Shown here: piece after piece, positions 24,014 through 32,844 of the stretch | Layout of the letters: each line of letters opens with the position of its first letter | Position numbering within the stretch: position 1 is the stretch's first letter | Assembly (NCBI RefSeq): GCF_001422375.1 | Contig: NZ_LMMU01000011.1 | Location: 63,608-127,607 of the forward strand | Reading direction: 5' to 3' | DNA length: 64,000 nucleotides | DNA from: Methylobacterium sp. Leaf99 | Lineage (GTDB): Bacteria > Pseudomonadota > Alphaproteobacteria > Rhizobiales > Beijerinckiaceae | Program-made: the position numbers and the translations under genes | The notes under the pieces: generated by a model | What the model saw: only the letters and a program-made list of their open reading frames with translations | The model's database searches: none | What the model was told of the DNA's origin: nothing

Positions 24014-24870
24014 GCGCCGACGGCCGCCAGGGGCTGACCATCATCGCCTTCATCGGCTCCGTGTTCTCGCCCTACTACGCCTGGGACCCGAGCCGCGACC
24101 CGTTCCGGCACTGCGCCGTCAACGTCGTCCTCTACGGGGAGCGGTCGAACCGGTTCTGCATGACCGAGCGCGGGCGCCGCGCCGTGTCGCGGGACGCGAC
24201 GCACCTCGCCATCGGCCCGAGCGATCTCGCCTGGGACGGCACCACCCTCACCATCACCCTCGACGAGGTGACGGCACCGATCCCCTCGCGGGTGCGCGGC
24301 ACCGTGCGGGTGCGCCCCACGGGCCTCACCCCCGGCCCGTTCACCCTCGACGCCGGGGGCCAGCACCGCTGGTGGCCGATGGCGCCGTCCTCGCCCGTGG
24401 AGGTCGCGCTCACCGAGCCGGCGCTGGCCTGGACCGGCACGGCCTATTTCGACACCAATCACGGCGACACGCCCCTGGAGGACGCCTTTTCGGACTGGAC
24501 CTGGTGCCGGGCCGACCTCACGGACGGAGCCGCGATCCTCTACGACGTGCGGCGGCGCGACGGCACCGTCCAGAACCTGTCCCTGCGCTTCGACGGCACG
24601 GGGGCGCCTCGCGACATGGACCCGCCCCGCCCCGCCGCCCTGCCGCCGACCCGCCTGTGGCGCATCCCGCGCGCGACCCGCAGCGACGACGGCGCGGCCC
24701 GGGTGGCGCGGACCTTCGAGGACACGCCGTTCTATGCCCGCTCCCTGCTGGAGACGCGGCTGTGCGGGCAGGCCGTGCGCCCGGTCCACGAGAGCCTGTC
24801 GCTGGACCGGTTCAGGAACCCCCTGGTGCGCTGGATGCTGCCGTTCCGGATGCCGCGCCCGCTCGGGTGA
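23800..24870 (+). CDS. crtC: Carotenoid 1,2-hydratase
   Basis: The enzyme adds water across the terminal 1,2 double bond of neurosporene or lycopene. The recognisable domain begins at RFDTPVGRGGYVWWYVDALS (codons from 23956) and runs about 304 residues, including IIAFIGSVFSPYYAW, VLYGERSNRFCMTERGR, FDTNHGDTPLEDAFSDWTWCRADL and DTPFYARSLL. No ATG, GTG or TTG is available in frame between 23803 and the conserved start. The nearest is GTG 23800, which would give 356 residues and a 214-base overlap with crtD. The true start is therefore uncertain: a long overlap, a rare start codon, or coupling through crtD. Confidence 0.85.
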   Translation: MDGVVPPPGGADGDSGPVSSGGERASGAGGADGGPVGAARGGQPAGGTGHRPRFDTPVGRGGYVWWYVDALSADGRQGLTIIAFIGSVFSPYYAWDPSRDPFRHCAVNVVLYGERSNRFCMTERGRRAVSRDATHLAIGPSDLAWDGTTLTITLDEVTAPIPSRVRGTVRVRPTGLTPGPFTLDAGGQHRWWPMAPSSPVEVALTEPALAWTGTAYFDTNHGDTPLEDAFSDWTWCRADLTDGAAILYDVRRRDGTVQNLSLRFDGTGAPRDMDPPRPAALPPTRLWRIPRATRSDDGAARVARTFEDTPFYARSLLETRLCGQAVRPVHESLSLDRFRNPLVRWMLPFRMPRPLG

Positions 24871-24906
24871 CGCGGGCGTCGACACCTGGCGACGCAGGGG
24901 GCTGGC

Positions 24907-25059
24907 TCACGAATCGCCGGCCTCGGCCTTCGCGCGGGACGCCGCCTCGCGGTCGCGGCGGATACCGCGCTTGAGTGCCACCAGCTGCCAGATCGCCAAC
25001 CCGAGGGCCACAGCGAAGACGAGGCCGATGTCGAGGGCGGCGAAGAGCGAATCGCTCAC
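24907..25059 (-). CDS. 50-residue single-helix membrane protein coupled to crtB
   Basis: A GTG-started 50-residue protein (VSDSLFAALDIG...) whose start codon overlaps the crtB stop (GTGA). One transmembrane helix spans about residues 5-25 (FAALDIGLVFAVALGLAIWQL), followed by a strongly charged tail rich in Arg, Lys, Glu and Ala, which would face the cytoplasm by the positive-inside rule. I do not recognise the family. Its translational coupling to phytoene synthase suggests a role near carotenoid synthesis or its membrane anchoring, but this is inference from position only. Confidence 0.65.
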   Translation of the reverse strand: MSDSLFAALDIGLVFAVALGLAIWQLVALKRGIRRDREAASRAKAEAGDS

Positions 25060-26201
25060 GTGACCGCGTGCGGGGCGTCCTCGGGGGCGAAGCCGGACCC
25101 CGAAAACGACTCGCGCTCGCGCAGAGTCTCGACGAGGTCGAGGACGCGGGCGATCTGGCCGGGCACGTCCCACCAGGCCGGCCCGGCCGGGACCGGCTCG
25201 GCGGCCACGGCTTCCACGAGGAACGCGACCTCGGCCAGGGGCGGCGCGTCGCGTTCCGCCGGGGGCGCGGAGGACGGCGTCAGAGTGGCGCGGGCCAGAA
25301 GCACCGCTTTCCGCCGCCCGTCGACGCGGGCGCGGGCGCTCACGGGATCGAGGCCCCGGCGCTCCAGTTCGCGGCCAATCTCGGCGTAGATGAGCCGGGC
25401 CGCCCGGATCGCCGGGCGGCAGGTCCGCGGCAGGCCGGAGAGGCCCGCCTCCGACCGGGCATAGAGGAGGTCCGCCGCCGCAAGCAGCCGGGCGACGACC
25501 CCCGCCAGGGCCGGGCTCGGGCGCGGGTCGGCCAGGAACCCATCCGGGTCGATCCCGGCTTGTCTCAGCCAGTCGACGGGCAGGTAGAGCCGGCCGGCGC
25601 GGGCATCCTCGCCGACATCGCGGGCGATGTTGGTGAACTGCATGGCGACTCCGAGGTCGCAGGCCCGGGCGAGGGTGGCGGGGTCGCGTGACCCCATGAT
25701 CAGGGTCATCATCGCGCCGACGCTGGCAGCGACCCTGGCCGCGTAGGCGGTGAGCTCGGAGAGCGTCGCGTAGCGCCGGCCCTCTCCGTCCCAGGCCAGC
25801 CCCTCGATGAGCGCCATCGGCAGGGCCTGCGGGATGGCGTGGGCGACGACGAGGTCGGCCAGCGCCCGGTCGGCCGGTGCGTCGGCCGGGCGTCCGTCAT
25901 AGGCGCGGGACAGGCGCGCGGACAGGCGCGCCACGGCTGCATTCCGGGCCGCCGGCGCCACGTCGTCGACGGCGTCGTCGGACAGGCGGCAGAAGGCGTA
26001 GAGCCCGTAGGCCGGGCGCCGGACATGGGCCGGCAGGAGGGCGGAGGCGGCAAAGAAGCTGCGCGAGCCCGCCCGGATCGCGGTCCGGCAAGCGGCCCGG
26101 TCGGCCGCGTCGGCGTGGGGCGTCGCCCACAGGGGCGGTCGGTCGGGGTCCGGTACGGCCCAGAAGGACGGCCTGACGGCCTCAGGCGAAGACGCGCGCA
26201 T
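25056..26201 (-). CDS. crtB: Phytoene synthase
   Basis: A 381-residue squalene/phytoene synthase family enzyme that condenses two geranylgeranyl diphosphates to phytoene. Substrate-Mg motifs are RLSDDAVDDV (about residue 73) and QFTNIARDVGEDA. The GRLYLPVDWL segment follows. The start at ATG 26199-26201 overlaps the crtI 3' end by 20 bases. The stop overlaps the GTG of a small membrane protein. The N-terminal roughly 35 residues before the first helix are unusually long and Pro-rich compared with the usual 300-350-residue family members. Confidence 0.94.
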   Translation of the reverse strand: MRASSPEAVRPSFWAVPDPDRPPLWATPHADAADRAACRTAIRAGSRSFFAASALLPAHVRRPAYGLYAFCRLSDDAVDDVAPAARNAAVARLSARLSRAYDGRPADAPADRALADLVVAHAIPQALPMALIEGLAWDGEGRRYATLSELTAYAARVAASVGAMMTLIMGSRDPATLARACDLGVAMQFTNIARDVGEDARAGRLYLPVDWLRQAGIDPDGFLADPRPSPALAGVVARLLAAADLLYARSEAGLSGLPRTCRPAIRAARLIYAEIGRELERRGLDPVSARARVDGRRKAVLLARATLTPSSAPPAERDAPPLAEVAFLVEAVAAEPVPAGPAWWDVPGQIARVLDLVETLRERESFSGSGFAPEDAPHAVT

Positions 26202-27690
26202 CCGGCACCACGGAATCGAGGACTCGGGCAGACGACAGGACGCCGGGCAGCCCGGCACCCGGATGGGTGCCGGCCCCGACGAGGAAGAGGTTGCGCACGT
26301 TCTCGGACGCGTTGTGCGGCCGGAACCACGCCGATTGCGTCAGCACCGGTTCGAGGCCGAAGCCCGACCCACGAAAACTCAGAAAATCGCTGGCGAAGTC
26401 GGCCGGGGTCGTCACTTTCGACGTGACGAGGGAATCCGAGAGTCCCGGCATCACGGTGGCCTCCAGATGCCGGGCGATGGCCTGCCGGTAGGGCTCGGCC
26501 AGCGCCGCCCAGTCCTGGCCGCCGTCGAGGTTCGGCACCGGCGACAGCACGTAGAAGGCGTCGTGCCCCGGGGGCGCCAGCAGCGGGTCGGTGGCGGTGG
26601 GCCGGTGCAGGTAGAGGCTGAAATCCTGCGCCAGACGCTTCTTCGTGAAGATGTCGTCGATGAGGCCGCGATAGCGCGGACCCATCAGGATGGTGTGGTG
26701 GGCGACATCCGGAAATTTCTTGCGCGTACCGAAGTACCAGACGAACAGGCCCATGGAGGAATGGGCGCGCCTGAGCCGCCGGGTATTCCAGCGCTTGGCG
26801 GTACCGCCGAGCAAAGTCCCGTAGGTGAAGGCCGAATCGGCATTCGACACGACGATGGCGGCCGGAATCGTTTCGCCGTCCGCCAGGGTGACCCCCGTGG
26901 CCTTGCCGCCGGTTACGGCAATCCGGGCGACGTCGGCGCCGTAGCGCAGCGTTCCGCCCTGCCCCCGGATGAGGTCGCACAGGCCGTCGACGAGGCGGCC
27001 GGTGCCGCCCATGGCGAAGTGGACGCCCCAGCGCCGTTCCAGGTGGGCGATGAGGCAGTAGATCGCGCTCGCCCGGAACGGGCTGCCGCCGATGAGGAGC
27101 GGGTGGAAGGAGAAGATCGTCCGCAGGCGCTCGTCGCGGATGTAGCGCGCCACGAGGTCGTAGACCGAGCGGTGGCCGCCGAGCCGCAGCAGGCTCGGCA
27201 TGATCCGCAGCATGTCGGTGACCGATGAGAACGGCACGTGGCCGAGTTCCTCGAACCCGACCCGGCAGATCGCCTCGGAGCGGGCCATGAAGGCCTCGTA
27301 GCCGGCGACATCCTGGGGCGAGAACCTCTCCACCTCCGCCCGCATGGCGGCGACGTCGCCCCCGTAGTCGAAGGTGGCGCCGTCGTCGAAGCGGATGCGG
27401 TAGAACGGCCGCATGGGAGCGAGGGTCACATCCGCGTCCATCCGGCGGCCGCACAGGCGCCACAGCTCCTCGAACAGGAACGGCGCCGTGACGATGGTGG
27501 GGCCGGCGTCGAAGGTGAAGCCGTCCTGGCGGTGGACGCGGGCGCGGCCGCCGGGCTGCTCCAGGCGCTCCAGCACCGTCACGCGGTAGCCCCGGGCGCC
27601 GAGGCGGATCGCCGCCGCCAGACCGCCGAAGCCGGAGCCGATCACCACCGCGTGCGGGCGCGGATCGGGGCTCGTCACGGGGGTCGGCAT
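26182..27690 (-). CDS. crtI: Phytoene desaturase
   Basis: A 502-residue FAD-dependent desaturase that converts phytoene to neurosporene or lycopene. The dinucleotide-binding motif AVVIGSGFGGLAAAIRLG lies near residue 14, GGRARVHRQDGFTFDAGPT follows, and the C-terminal LFLVGAGTHPGAGLPGV is diagnostic. The ATG at 27688-27690 is preferred over the ATG at 27706-27708, because the upstream one lies inside the PpsR-type palindrome. The gene is followed by crtB with overlap. Confidence 0.96.
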   Translation of the reverse strand: MPTPVTSPDPRPHAVVIGSGFGGLAAAIRLGARGYRVTVLERLEQPGGRARVHRQDGFTFDAGPTIVTAPFLFEELWRLCGRRMDADVTLAPMRPFYRIRFDDGATFDYGGDVAAMRAEVERFSPQDVAGYEAFMARSEAICRVGFEELGHVPFSSVTDMLRIMPSLLRLGGHRSVYDLVARYIRDERLRTIFSFHPLLIGGSPFRASAIYCLIAHLERRWGVHFAMGGTGRLVDGLCDLIRGQGGTLRYGADVARIAVTGGKATGVTLADGETIPAAIVVSNADSAFTYGTLLGGTAKRWNTRRLRRAHSSMGLFVWYFGTRKKFPDVAHHTILMGPRYRGLIDDIFTKKRLAQDFSLYLHRPTATDPLLAPPGHDAFYVLSPVPNLDGGQDWAALAEPYRQAIARHLEATVMPGLSDSLVTSKVTTPADFASDFLSFRGSGFGLEPVLTQSAWFRPHNASENVRNLFLVGAGTHPGAGLPGVLSSARVLDSVVPDARVFA

Positions 27691-27699
27691 GTCGGCGAG

Positions 27700-27717
27700 T
27701 GTCAACATAAAATGACA
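27700..27717. promoter_or_regulatory. PpsR-type operator upstream of crtI
   Basis: A perfect TGT-N12-ACA palindrome sits 10 bases upstream of the preferred crtI start and 36 bases after the bchO stop. So close to the start codon, it could act as a roadblock as well as by occluding a promoter. No convincing -10/-35 pair could be fixed. Confidence 0.82.
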
Positions 27718-27752
27718 CTAATCCGCGTCCGCGGGGGGGCGCAAGCGCTGTT

Positions 27753-28649
27753 TTAGGCCTCTGCCGCGGCGCGGGCCGGACTGAGCTGGCGGATGATCCC
27801 GGCGACGGCCTCCGGCGCCTCCTCGTGGGCGAGGTGGCCGAGGTTGCGCAGCAATTCGACCCGCGCGTGGGGCAGGCGCTTTTGCAGGGCGAAGGCGGTG
27901 TCGGGCGAGATCGCCCGGTCGGCGCCGCCCACCACCAGGGTCGTCGGCACGGTGAGCCGGGAGATGGCGCGGTCCAGGGCCGCCAGATCCCAGTTCGCCA
28001 TCATGCCGAGCGCCCCGGCGACGTGGCCGGGGCAGCGGAACAGGCGCCGGTAGAGGTCGAGTCCCTGGGCGTCGAGGCGCGAGCCGGTGCCACGGATGAG
28101 GCGCTCCACCGCCGGGCGGTCGGCGGTCCAGGCGAAGATTCGCGGCGTCACCGAATTGAGGAACAGCATCCGGGCGAGACTCGGGAACAGCACGGATGCG
28201 AGGCCGGGAAACGGCGTCAACGCCCCGTTGAGGGCGACGAGGTGGCGGGGGGCGAGGCCGTCGAGGCAGAGCCGGACGAGGAGCGCGGCCCCGGCCGAGT
28301 GGCCGACCACCACCTCCGGCGCCAGTTCGAGGGTGGAGAGGAGATCGCCGACCGCCGCCGCCATGCCGGGCAGGGACAGGCGGTTCGATGGCAGCGGATC
28401 GGTGAAGCCGTGGCCGGGCAGATCCGGCGCCACCACGAAGAAATCCTGCGCCAGCAGGGGCGCGAGGCCGCGCCAGGAATGGGTCGCCGCGCCGGTGCCG
28501 TGCAGGAGCAGGAGCGCGGGGGCGTCCCGGTTCCCGAAGGTCTGGACGTGCCAGGTCAGGCCGGAGGCTTCGACGAAGCGGCTGGCGTCGCGGTGGGGCC
28601 AGTCCGCGCCTTCACGCTCGAAGGCGGGTCGGTCGCTCGGCGCGGGCAT
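27753..28649 (-). CDS. bchO: BchO, alpha/beta hydrolase of the Mg-chelatase operon
   Basis: A 298-residue alpha/beta-hydrolase-fold protein always found with bchID in purple bacteria and presumed to help Mg chelation or Mg-porphyrin handling; its reaction is unknown. It has LLLLHGTGAATHSW, the nucleophile motif VVGHSAGAAL, VVGGADRAIS and an RNLGHLAHEE segment with the catalytic His. It starts 10 bases after bchD, so it is the tail of the bchIDO unit, directly ahead of the crtIB operator. Confidence 0.9.
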   Translation of the reverse strand: MPAPSDRPAFEREGADWPHRDASRFVEASGLTWHVQTFGNRDAPALLLLHGTGAATHSWRGLAPLLAQDFFVVAPDLPGHGFTDPLPSNRLSLPGMAAAVGDLLSTLELAPEVVVGHSAGAALLVRLCLDGLAPRHLVALNGALTPFPGLASVLFPSLARMLFLNSVTPRIFAWTADRPAVERLIRGTGSRLDAQGLDLYRRLFRCPGHVAGALGMMANWDLAALDRAISRLTVPTTLVVGGADRAISPDTAFALQKRLPHARVELLRNLGHLAHEEAPEAVAGIIRQLSPARAAAEA

Positions 28650-28659
28650 GGTCGCTCCC

Positions 28660-30357
28660 TCAGGTGGCCGCCCGGATGGCGGCGCTCATCGCCCCCGCAT
28701 CGGCGTAGGGCAAGGGGAGGTAGCGCGCGCCCATGGCCTCGGCGAGGCGGCGGGCGGTGTCCTGCGGCCGGGCGGCGGTGTCGATGAGGATGGTGCGGAT
28801 GCCACCCGTGCGTAAGGCCGTGGCGGCGCAGAGCGCATCCGCCCCCGCCTGCGCCCGGCCGGCGACGCCCGAGCGGGCGACGTTGGCGCGCCCGTCGGTG
28901 AGCACCACCACCACCGGCGTGCCCCCGCCCCGGTGCACGGTGCGGGCGAGCTCCGCCGCCGCGTCGAGGCCGGCGGCCAGCGGCGTGCCCCCGCCGCCCG
29001 GAAGGGCGTTGAGTCCGCGCCGGGCCCGGGCCAGTGCGCGGGTGGGCGGCAGGATGAGGTCGGCGCGCGTCCCGCGAAACGCCAGGACGGCGACGCGGTC
29101 GCGGCGGGTGTAGGCCTCGGCGAGCAGCAGCTCGACGGCGCCCTTGGCCTCGGCGAGGCGCTCCAGGGCGGCCGAGCCCGAGGCGTCGACGGCGAAGATC
29201 GTCGTGGTCTGCGTGCGCTGGACGAAGCGGGCGATGCGCAGGTCCTCCGGCCGGATCCGGATGCGCCGGGGCTCGCCCTCCCTCTGGCGCAGGCGCTGCC
29301 AGGGGACGGCGGCGCGCAGGGTCTCGACGAGGGCGAGGCGCCCGTGGCGCGGATCGCCGGCGCGCGCGCTCAGGGGCCGACCGGCGTGGCGCGCGGCGGC
29401 GGCGACGCCCGCCTTGCCGGCGCGGGGCAGGCGCGGGCGGGCCCCGGCCGCGAGGAGCCCGGCGAGGAGGCCGGGCGGCAGGGCGCTGCGCGCGGCCTCG
29501 ACCATGCGCTCGTCGAGGGGGGCGGGATCGTGCGCGTCCTGTCCGGCACTGGAGTCCGGTTCGGGGGCCGTCTCCGTCTCCGGCTCGGGCGTCTCTTCTT
29601 CGGGGGCCTGCGCGGGCATCCGCGTCGCCCGCGGGCCGAGGACGAGGCGGGCGGCCAGGACGGTGTCGCCCTCGCCCGGAGCATCGCGCCCGGCGAGACG
29701 GGCCAGCAGCCGCGCGACCCGGGCGGCCAGGAGCGGCCCGCGCAGCGAGACCACGCCGAGCGCGTCGGCGGCCTGGCACAGGGCGGCGAGGGCGTCCTCG
29801 GCCGGCGGGCCGGTCTCCGCGACGGGGGACGGTTCCTCCGGCGTGACCGCGTCGCGCCAGGGGATGTCCGTGAGGTCGATGTGGAAGGCAAGGCGGTCGG
29901 CGAGGGCGTCGGGTACGCGCTCGTCCTCGCCCTGGCCCTCGTCGAGGAGGATCACCCCGAGGCGGGCCGGGCGGCATTGGCCGACGCCGTCGCGCTCCAC
30001 CCGCACGGTGCCGTCGTCGAGGACGGCGGCGAGGCGGGCCGCGAGGCCGGGCGACAGGCGCTCAGCCATGGGCACCACGAGCAGCCCGCCATCGGTCTCG
30101 GCCAACAGCCCGGTCTCGGCGACGGGACGTCCCGCCGCGAGGGTGGCGGGCAGGTCGAGGCCGCCGAGCAGGCGCGCATCGGTGATGCTGCCCGGCATCC
30201 GCCGGATCGGCCGCCCCGCCGGCCGGGCGTTCTGCAGGACCGCGAGCCAGGCGTCGCGCACCGGCCCCGCCCCGGCGCGCACGACCACACCGCCGATCCC
30301 GTGCGGATCGGCCGCCGCGAGGCGCGCCACCAGCACCGCGTCGGCCCAGGTGGTCAC
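28660..30357 (-). CDS. bchD: Magnesium chelatase subunit D
   Basis: A 565-residue subunit. The N-terminal AAA-like half has a degenerate nucleotide site, a central acidic Pro/Glu-rich linker (around TPEPETETAPEP) separates it from the C-terminal half, and the C-terminal integrin-I-like domain carries the MIDAS motif DASGSAA. BchD forms a double hexamer with BchI and couples ATP hydrolysis to Mg insertion by BchH. The start is GTG 30357, whose bases overlap the bchI stop (GTGA). The MIDAS region IFAVDASGSAALERL and PVVVVLTDGRANV are clear. Confidence 0.96.
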   Translation of the reverse strand: MTTWADAVLVARLAAADPHGIGGVVVRAGAGPVRDAWLAVLQNARPAGRPIRRMPGSITDARLLGGLDLPATLAAGRPVAETGLLAETDGGLLVVPMAERLSPGLAARLAAVLDDGTVRVERDGVGQCRPARLGVILLDEGQGEDERVPDALADRLAFHIDLTDIPWRDAVTPEEPSPVAETGPPAEDALAALCQAADALGVVSLRGPLLAARVARLLARLAGRDAPGEGDTVLAARLVLGPRATRMPAQAPEEETPEPETETAPEPDSSAGQDAHDPAPLDERMVEAARSALPPGLLAGLLAAGARPRLPRAGKAGVAAAARHAGRPLSARAGDPRHGRLALVETLRAAVPWQRLRQREGEPRRIRIRPEDLRIARFVQRTQTTTIFAVDASGSAALERLAEAKGAVELLLAEAYTRRDRVAVLAFRGTRADLILPPTRALARARRGLNALPGGGGTPLAAGLDAAAELARTVHRGGGTPVVVVLTDGRANVARSGVAGRAQAGADALCAATALRTGGIRTILIDTAARPQDTARRLAEAMGARYLPLPYADAGAMSAAIRAAT

Positions 30358-31523
30358 GCGGCGAAGACCTCCGCCACGGCCCGCGCCACCCGTGCGGTGG
30401 AGCCGGATTCGTCGAGCGGGTTGCGGCGCAGGCGATGGCGCAGGCAGGCGGGTGCGATGCGGGCGAGGTGGTCGATGCCGACGGTGTCGGCGGCCTCGAG
30501 GGCCGCGAGCGCCCGGCCCGTGCGCATGAGGGTGAGTTCGCCGCGCAGGCCGTCGGTGCCGAGGGCGAGGCACAGGCGCGCAGCCGCCTCCAGGGTGGCG
30601 TCCGGCACGGTGAGCGAGGGCAGGTACGCGCGGGCGCGGTTGAGGGTCTGGCGGATCGTGGCGTCGGCCTCGGCATAGGCGGCGCAGAACGCCTCCGGGT
30701 CGCGCTCGTAGGCGTCGCGCCGGCGCACCACGTCGATGCGGGTGGGGAGATCCGTCGGCGTCGTCACCTCGACGGCGAGGCCGAAGCGGTCGAGGAGCTG
30801 GGGCCGCAACTCGCCCTCCTCCGGGTTGCCGCTGCCCACCAGCACGAAGCGGGCGGGATGGCGGATGCTGAGGCCCTCGCGCTCGACGGTGTTCACGCCC
30901 GACGCCGCCACATCGAGGAGGAGGTCGACGAGGTGGTCGTCGAGGAGGTTGACCTCGTCGATGTAGAGGAAGCCCCGGTTGGCCCGGGCCAGCAGCCCCG
31001 GCTCGAACGCCTTCTGCCCGTGGGCGAGCGCCCGTTCGAGGTCGAGGGCGCCGACCACCCGGTCCTCGGTGGCGCCGAGGGGCAGGTCCACCACCGGCAC
31101 CGGGACGCTGTGAGCCTCGAGGCCGCCGGCGTGGTCGCGGCAGCGGTGGCAGAGATCGCCCGGCCGGGCGGGATCGCAGGCATAGGGGCAGCCGACCACC
31201 GCCCGCATGGGCGGCAGCAGGGCGGCGAGGCCCCGGATCGCCGTGGACTTGCCCGTGCCGCGATCGCCGAAGACGAGGACGCCGCCGACGGACGGGTCCA
31301 CGGCCGCGATGAGCAGCGCCTGGCGCATCTCGTCCTGGCCGACGATGGCCGAGAACGGGAAGGTCGGGGCCGCCGCGCGCGGAGTCGTGGGCGCGTGGGC
31401 GGCGCCGTTCGGCTTCGGCCGCGGGGGGCGTCCTTCCGTCCGAATCGCGTCGGGCTTCGCGTTGAGGGGCGAGACGGAGGCCGGTTCACGGGACATCGCG
31501 TGGGTCGATCCGTTGACGATCAT
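30354..31523 (-). CDS. bchI: Magnesium chelatase ATPase subunit I
   Basis: A 389-residue AAA+ ATPase that drives insertion of Mg into protoporphyrin IX. The Walker A motif GDRGTGKS is at residues 86-93, Walker B is GFLYIDEVNLLDD, and NPEEGELRPQLLDRFGL is the sensor and arginine-finger region. The first 50 residues are a Pro/Ala-rich extension absent from most BchI proteins. ATG 31523 has AGGGG upstream; an internal ATG at 31496 would shorten the extension by nine residues. It lies 57 bases after hemA in the same direction. Confidence 0.96.
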   Translation of the reverse strand: MIVNGSTHAMSREPASVSPLNAKPDAIRTEGRPPRPKPNGAAHAPTTPRAAAPTFPFSAIVGQDEMRQALLIAAVDPSVGGVLVFGDRGTGKSTAIRGLAALLPPMRAVVGCPYACDPARPGDLCHRCRDHAGGLEAHSVPVPVVDLPLGATEDRVVGALDLERALAHGQKAFEPGLLARANRGFLYIDEVNLLDDHLVDLLLDVAASGVNTVEREGLSIRHPARFVLVGSGNPEEGELRPQLLDRFGLAVEVTTPTDLPTRIDVVRRRDAYERDPEAFCAAYAEADATIRQTLNRARAYLPSLTVPDATLEAAARLCLALGTDGLRGELTLMRTGRALAALEAADTVGIDHLARIAPACLRHRLRRNPLDESGSTARVARAVAEVFAA

Positions 31524-31580
31524 AGGGCTGCCCCTTTGTCTCGACGCGTCGTGCGCCTCCTCCCCGCGAGGGCGGAGACC

Positions 31581-32798
31581 CTACTCCGCCGCCGCGCGCT
31601 CGACGCCCATCCGACCCCAGATGGCGCTGAGCGCGTCCACCAGATGGTCGATGTCGGCATCCGTGTGGAGCGGCGACGGGGTGATGCGCAGGCGCTCGGT
31701 GCCGCGCGGGACCGTGGGGTAGTTGATCGGCTGGACGTAGATGCCGAACTCGTCGAGAAGGGTGTCGCTGATCGCCTTGCACAGCACGGGGTCGCAGACC
31801 ATGACCGGCACGATGTGGCTGTCGTTGGTCAGGTACGGGATGCCGGCCGCATCCAGGCGCGCGCGGACGGCGGCGACGCGCTCCTGGTGCCGGGCCCGCT
31901 CGGTGCCGCTGGCCTTGAGGTGGCGGATGCTGGCGGCCGCGCCCGCCGCCACGGCGGGGGGCAGCGAGGTCGTGAAGATGAAGCCCGAGGCGAAGCTGCG
32001 GACGAAGTCGCAGAGCTTGGCCGAGGCGGTGATGTAGCCGCCATGCACCGCGAACGCCTTGCCGAGCGTCCCCTCAATGACGTCGAGGCGGTGGGCGAGG
32101 CCGTCGCGCTCGGAGATGCCGCCGCCGCGCTGCCCGTAGAGGCCGACGGCGTGGACCTCGTCGAGGTAGGTGAGCGCGCCGTGGGCTTCCGCCACGTCGC
32201 AGATCTCCGCGATGGGGGCGATGTCGCCGTCCATGGAGTAGACCGATTCGAAGGCCACGAGCTTCGGGCGCGACGGATCGACGAGGCGCAGCTTGCGGTC
32301 GAGGTCCTCCGGATCGTTGTGACGGAAGATGTGGCGCTCGGCCCGGCTCGCCTTGATGCCCTCGATCATCGAGGCGTGGTTCTCCGCGTCCGAGAACACG
32401 GCGCAGTTCGGCAGCTTGCCCGCGAGGGTGCCGAGCGCCGCCCAGTTCGAGACGTAGCCGGAGGTGAACAGGAGCGCGGCCTCCTTGCCGTGGAGGTCGG
32501 CCAGCTCCTGCTCCAGCAGCACGTGGTAGTGGTTGGTGCCGGAAATGTTGCGGGTGCCGCCGGCCCCGGCGCCGCAGCGGTCGAGGGCCTCGTGCATGGC
32601 GCCGAGCACCGCCGGGTGCTGACCCATGCCGAGATAGTCGTTGGAACACCACACGGTCACCGGCCGGGTGCCGCCGGGGCTGTGATGGGTGGCGTGGGGG
32701 AAGCGGCCGTTGTGGCGCTCCAGGTCGGTGAACACGCGGTAGCGGCCCTCGCGGTGGAGGCCGTTGAGCTCGGCGGCGAAGAAGTCTTCGTAGTTCAT
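31581..32798 (-). CDS. hemA: 5-aminolevulinate synthase
   Basis: A 405-residue PLP enzyme that condenses glycine and succinyl-CoA to 5-aminolevulinate, the committed step of tetrapyrrole synthesis in alphaproteobacteria. It starts MNYEDFFAAEL and has CSNDYLGMGQHP, TRNISGTNHYH, DEVHAVGLYG and the PLP lysine in EGTLGKAFAVHGGY. Length is typical. Being inside the photosynthesis cluster, between puhE and bchI, it ties precursor supply to pigment genes. A second hemA elsewhere in the genome is possible. Confidence 0.97.
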   Translation of the reverse strand: MNYEDFFAAELNGLHREGRYRVFTDLERHNGRFPHATHHSPGGTRPVTVWCSNDYLGMGQHPAVLGAMHEALDRCGAGAGGTRNISGTNHYHVLLEQELADLHGKEAALLFTSGYVSNWAALGTLAGKLPNCAVFSDAENHASMIEGIKASRAERHIFRHNDPEDLDRKLRLVDPSRPKLVAFESVYSMDGDIAPIAEICDVAEAHGALTYLDEVHAVGLYGQRGGGISERDGLAHRLDVIEGTLGKAFAVHGGYITASAKLCDFVRSFASGFIFTTSLPPAVAAGAAASIRHLKASGTERARHQERVAAVRARLDAAGIPYLTNDSHIVPVMVCDPVLCKAISDTLLDEFGIYVQPINYPTVPRGTERLRITPSPLHTDADIDHLVDALSAIWGRMGVERAAAE

Positions 32799-32844
32799 GC
32801 CTGTCCCCTTCCCGTTTTTATGGTGGTCTTTGCGATCGTGACGT

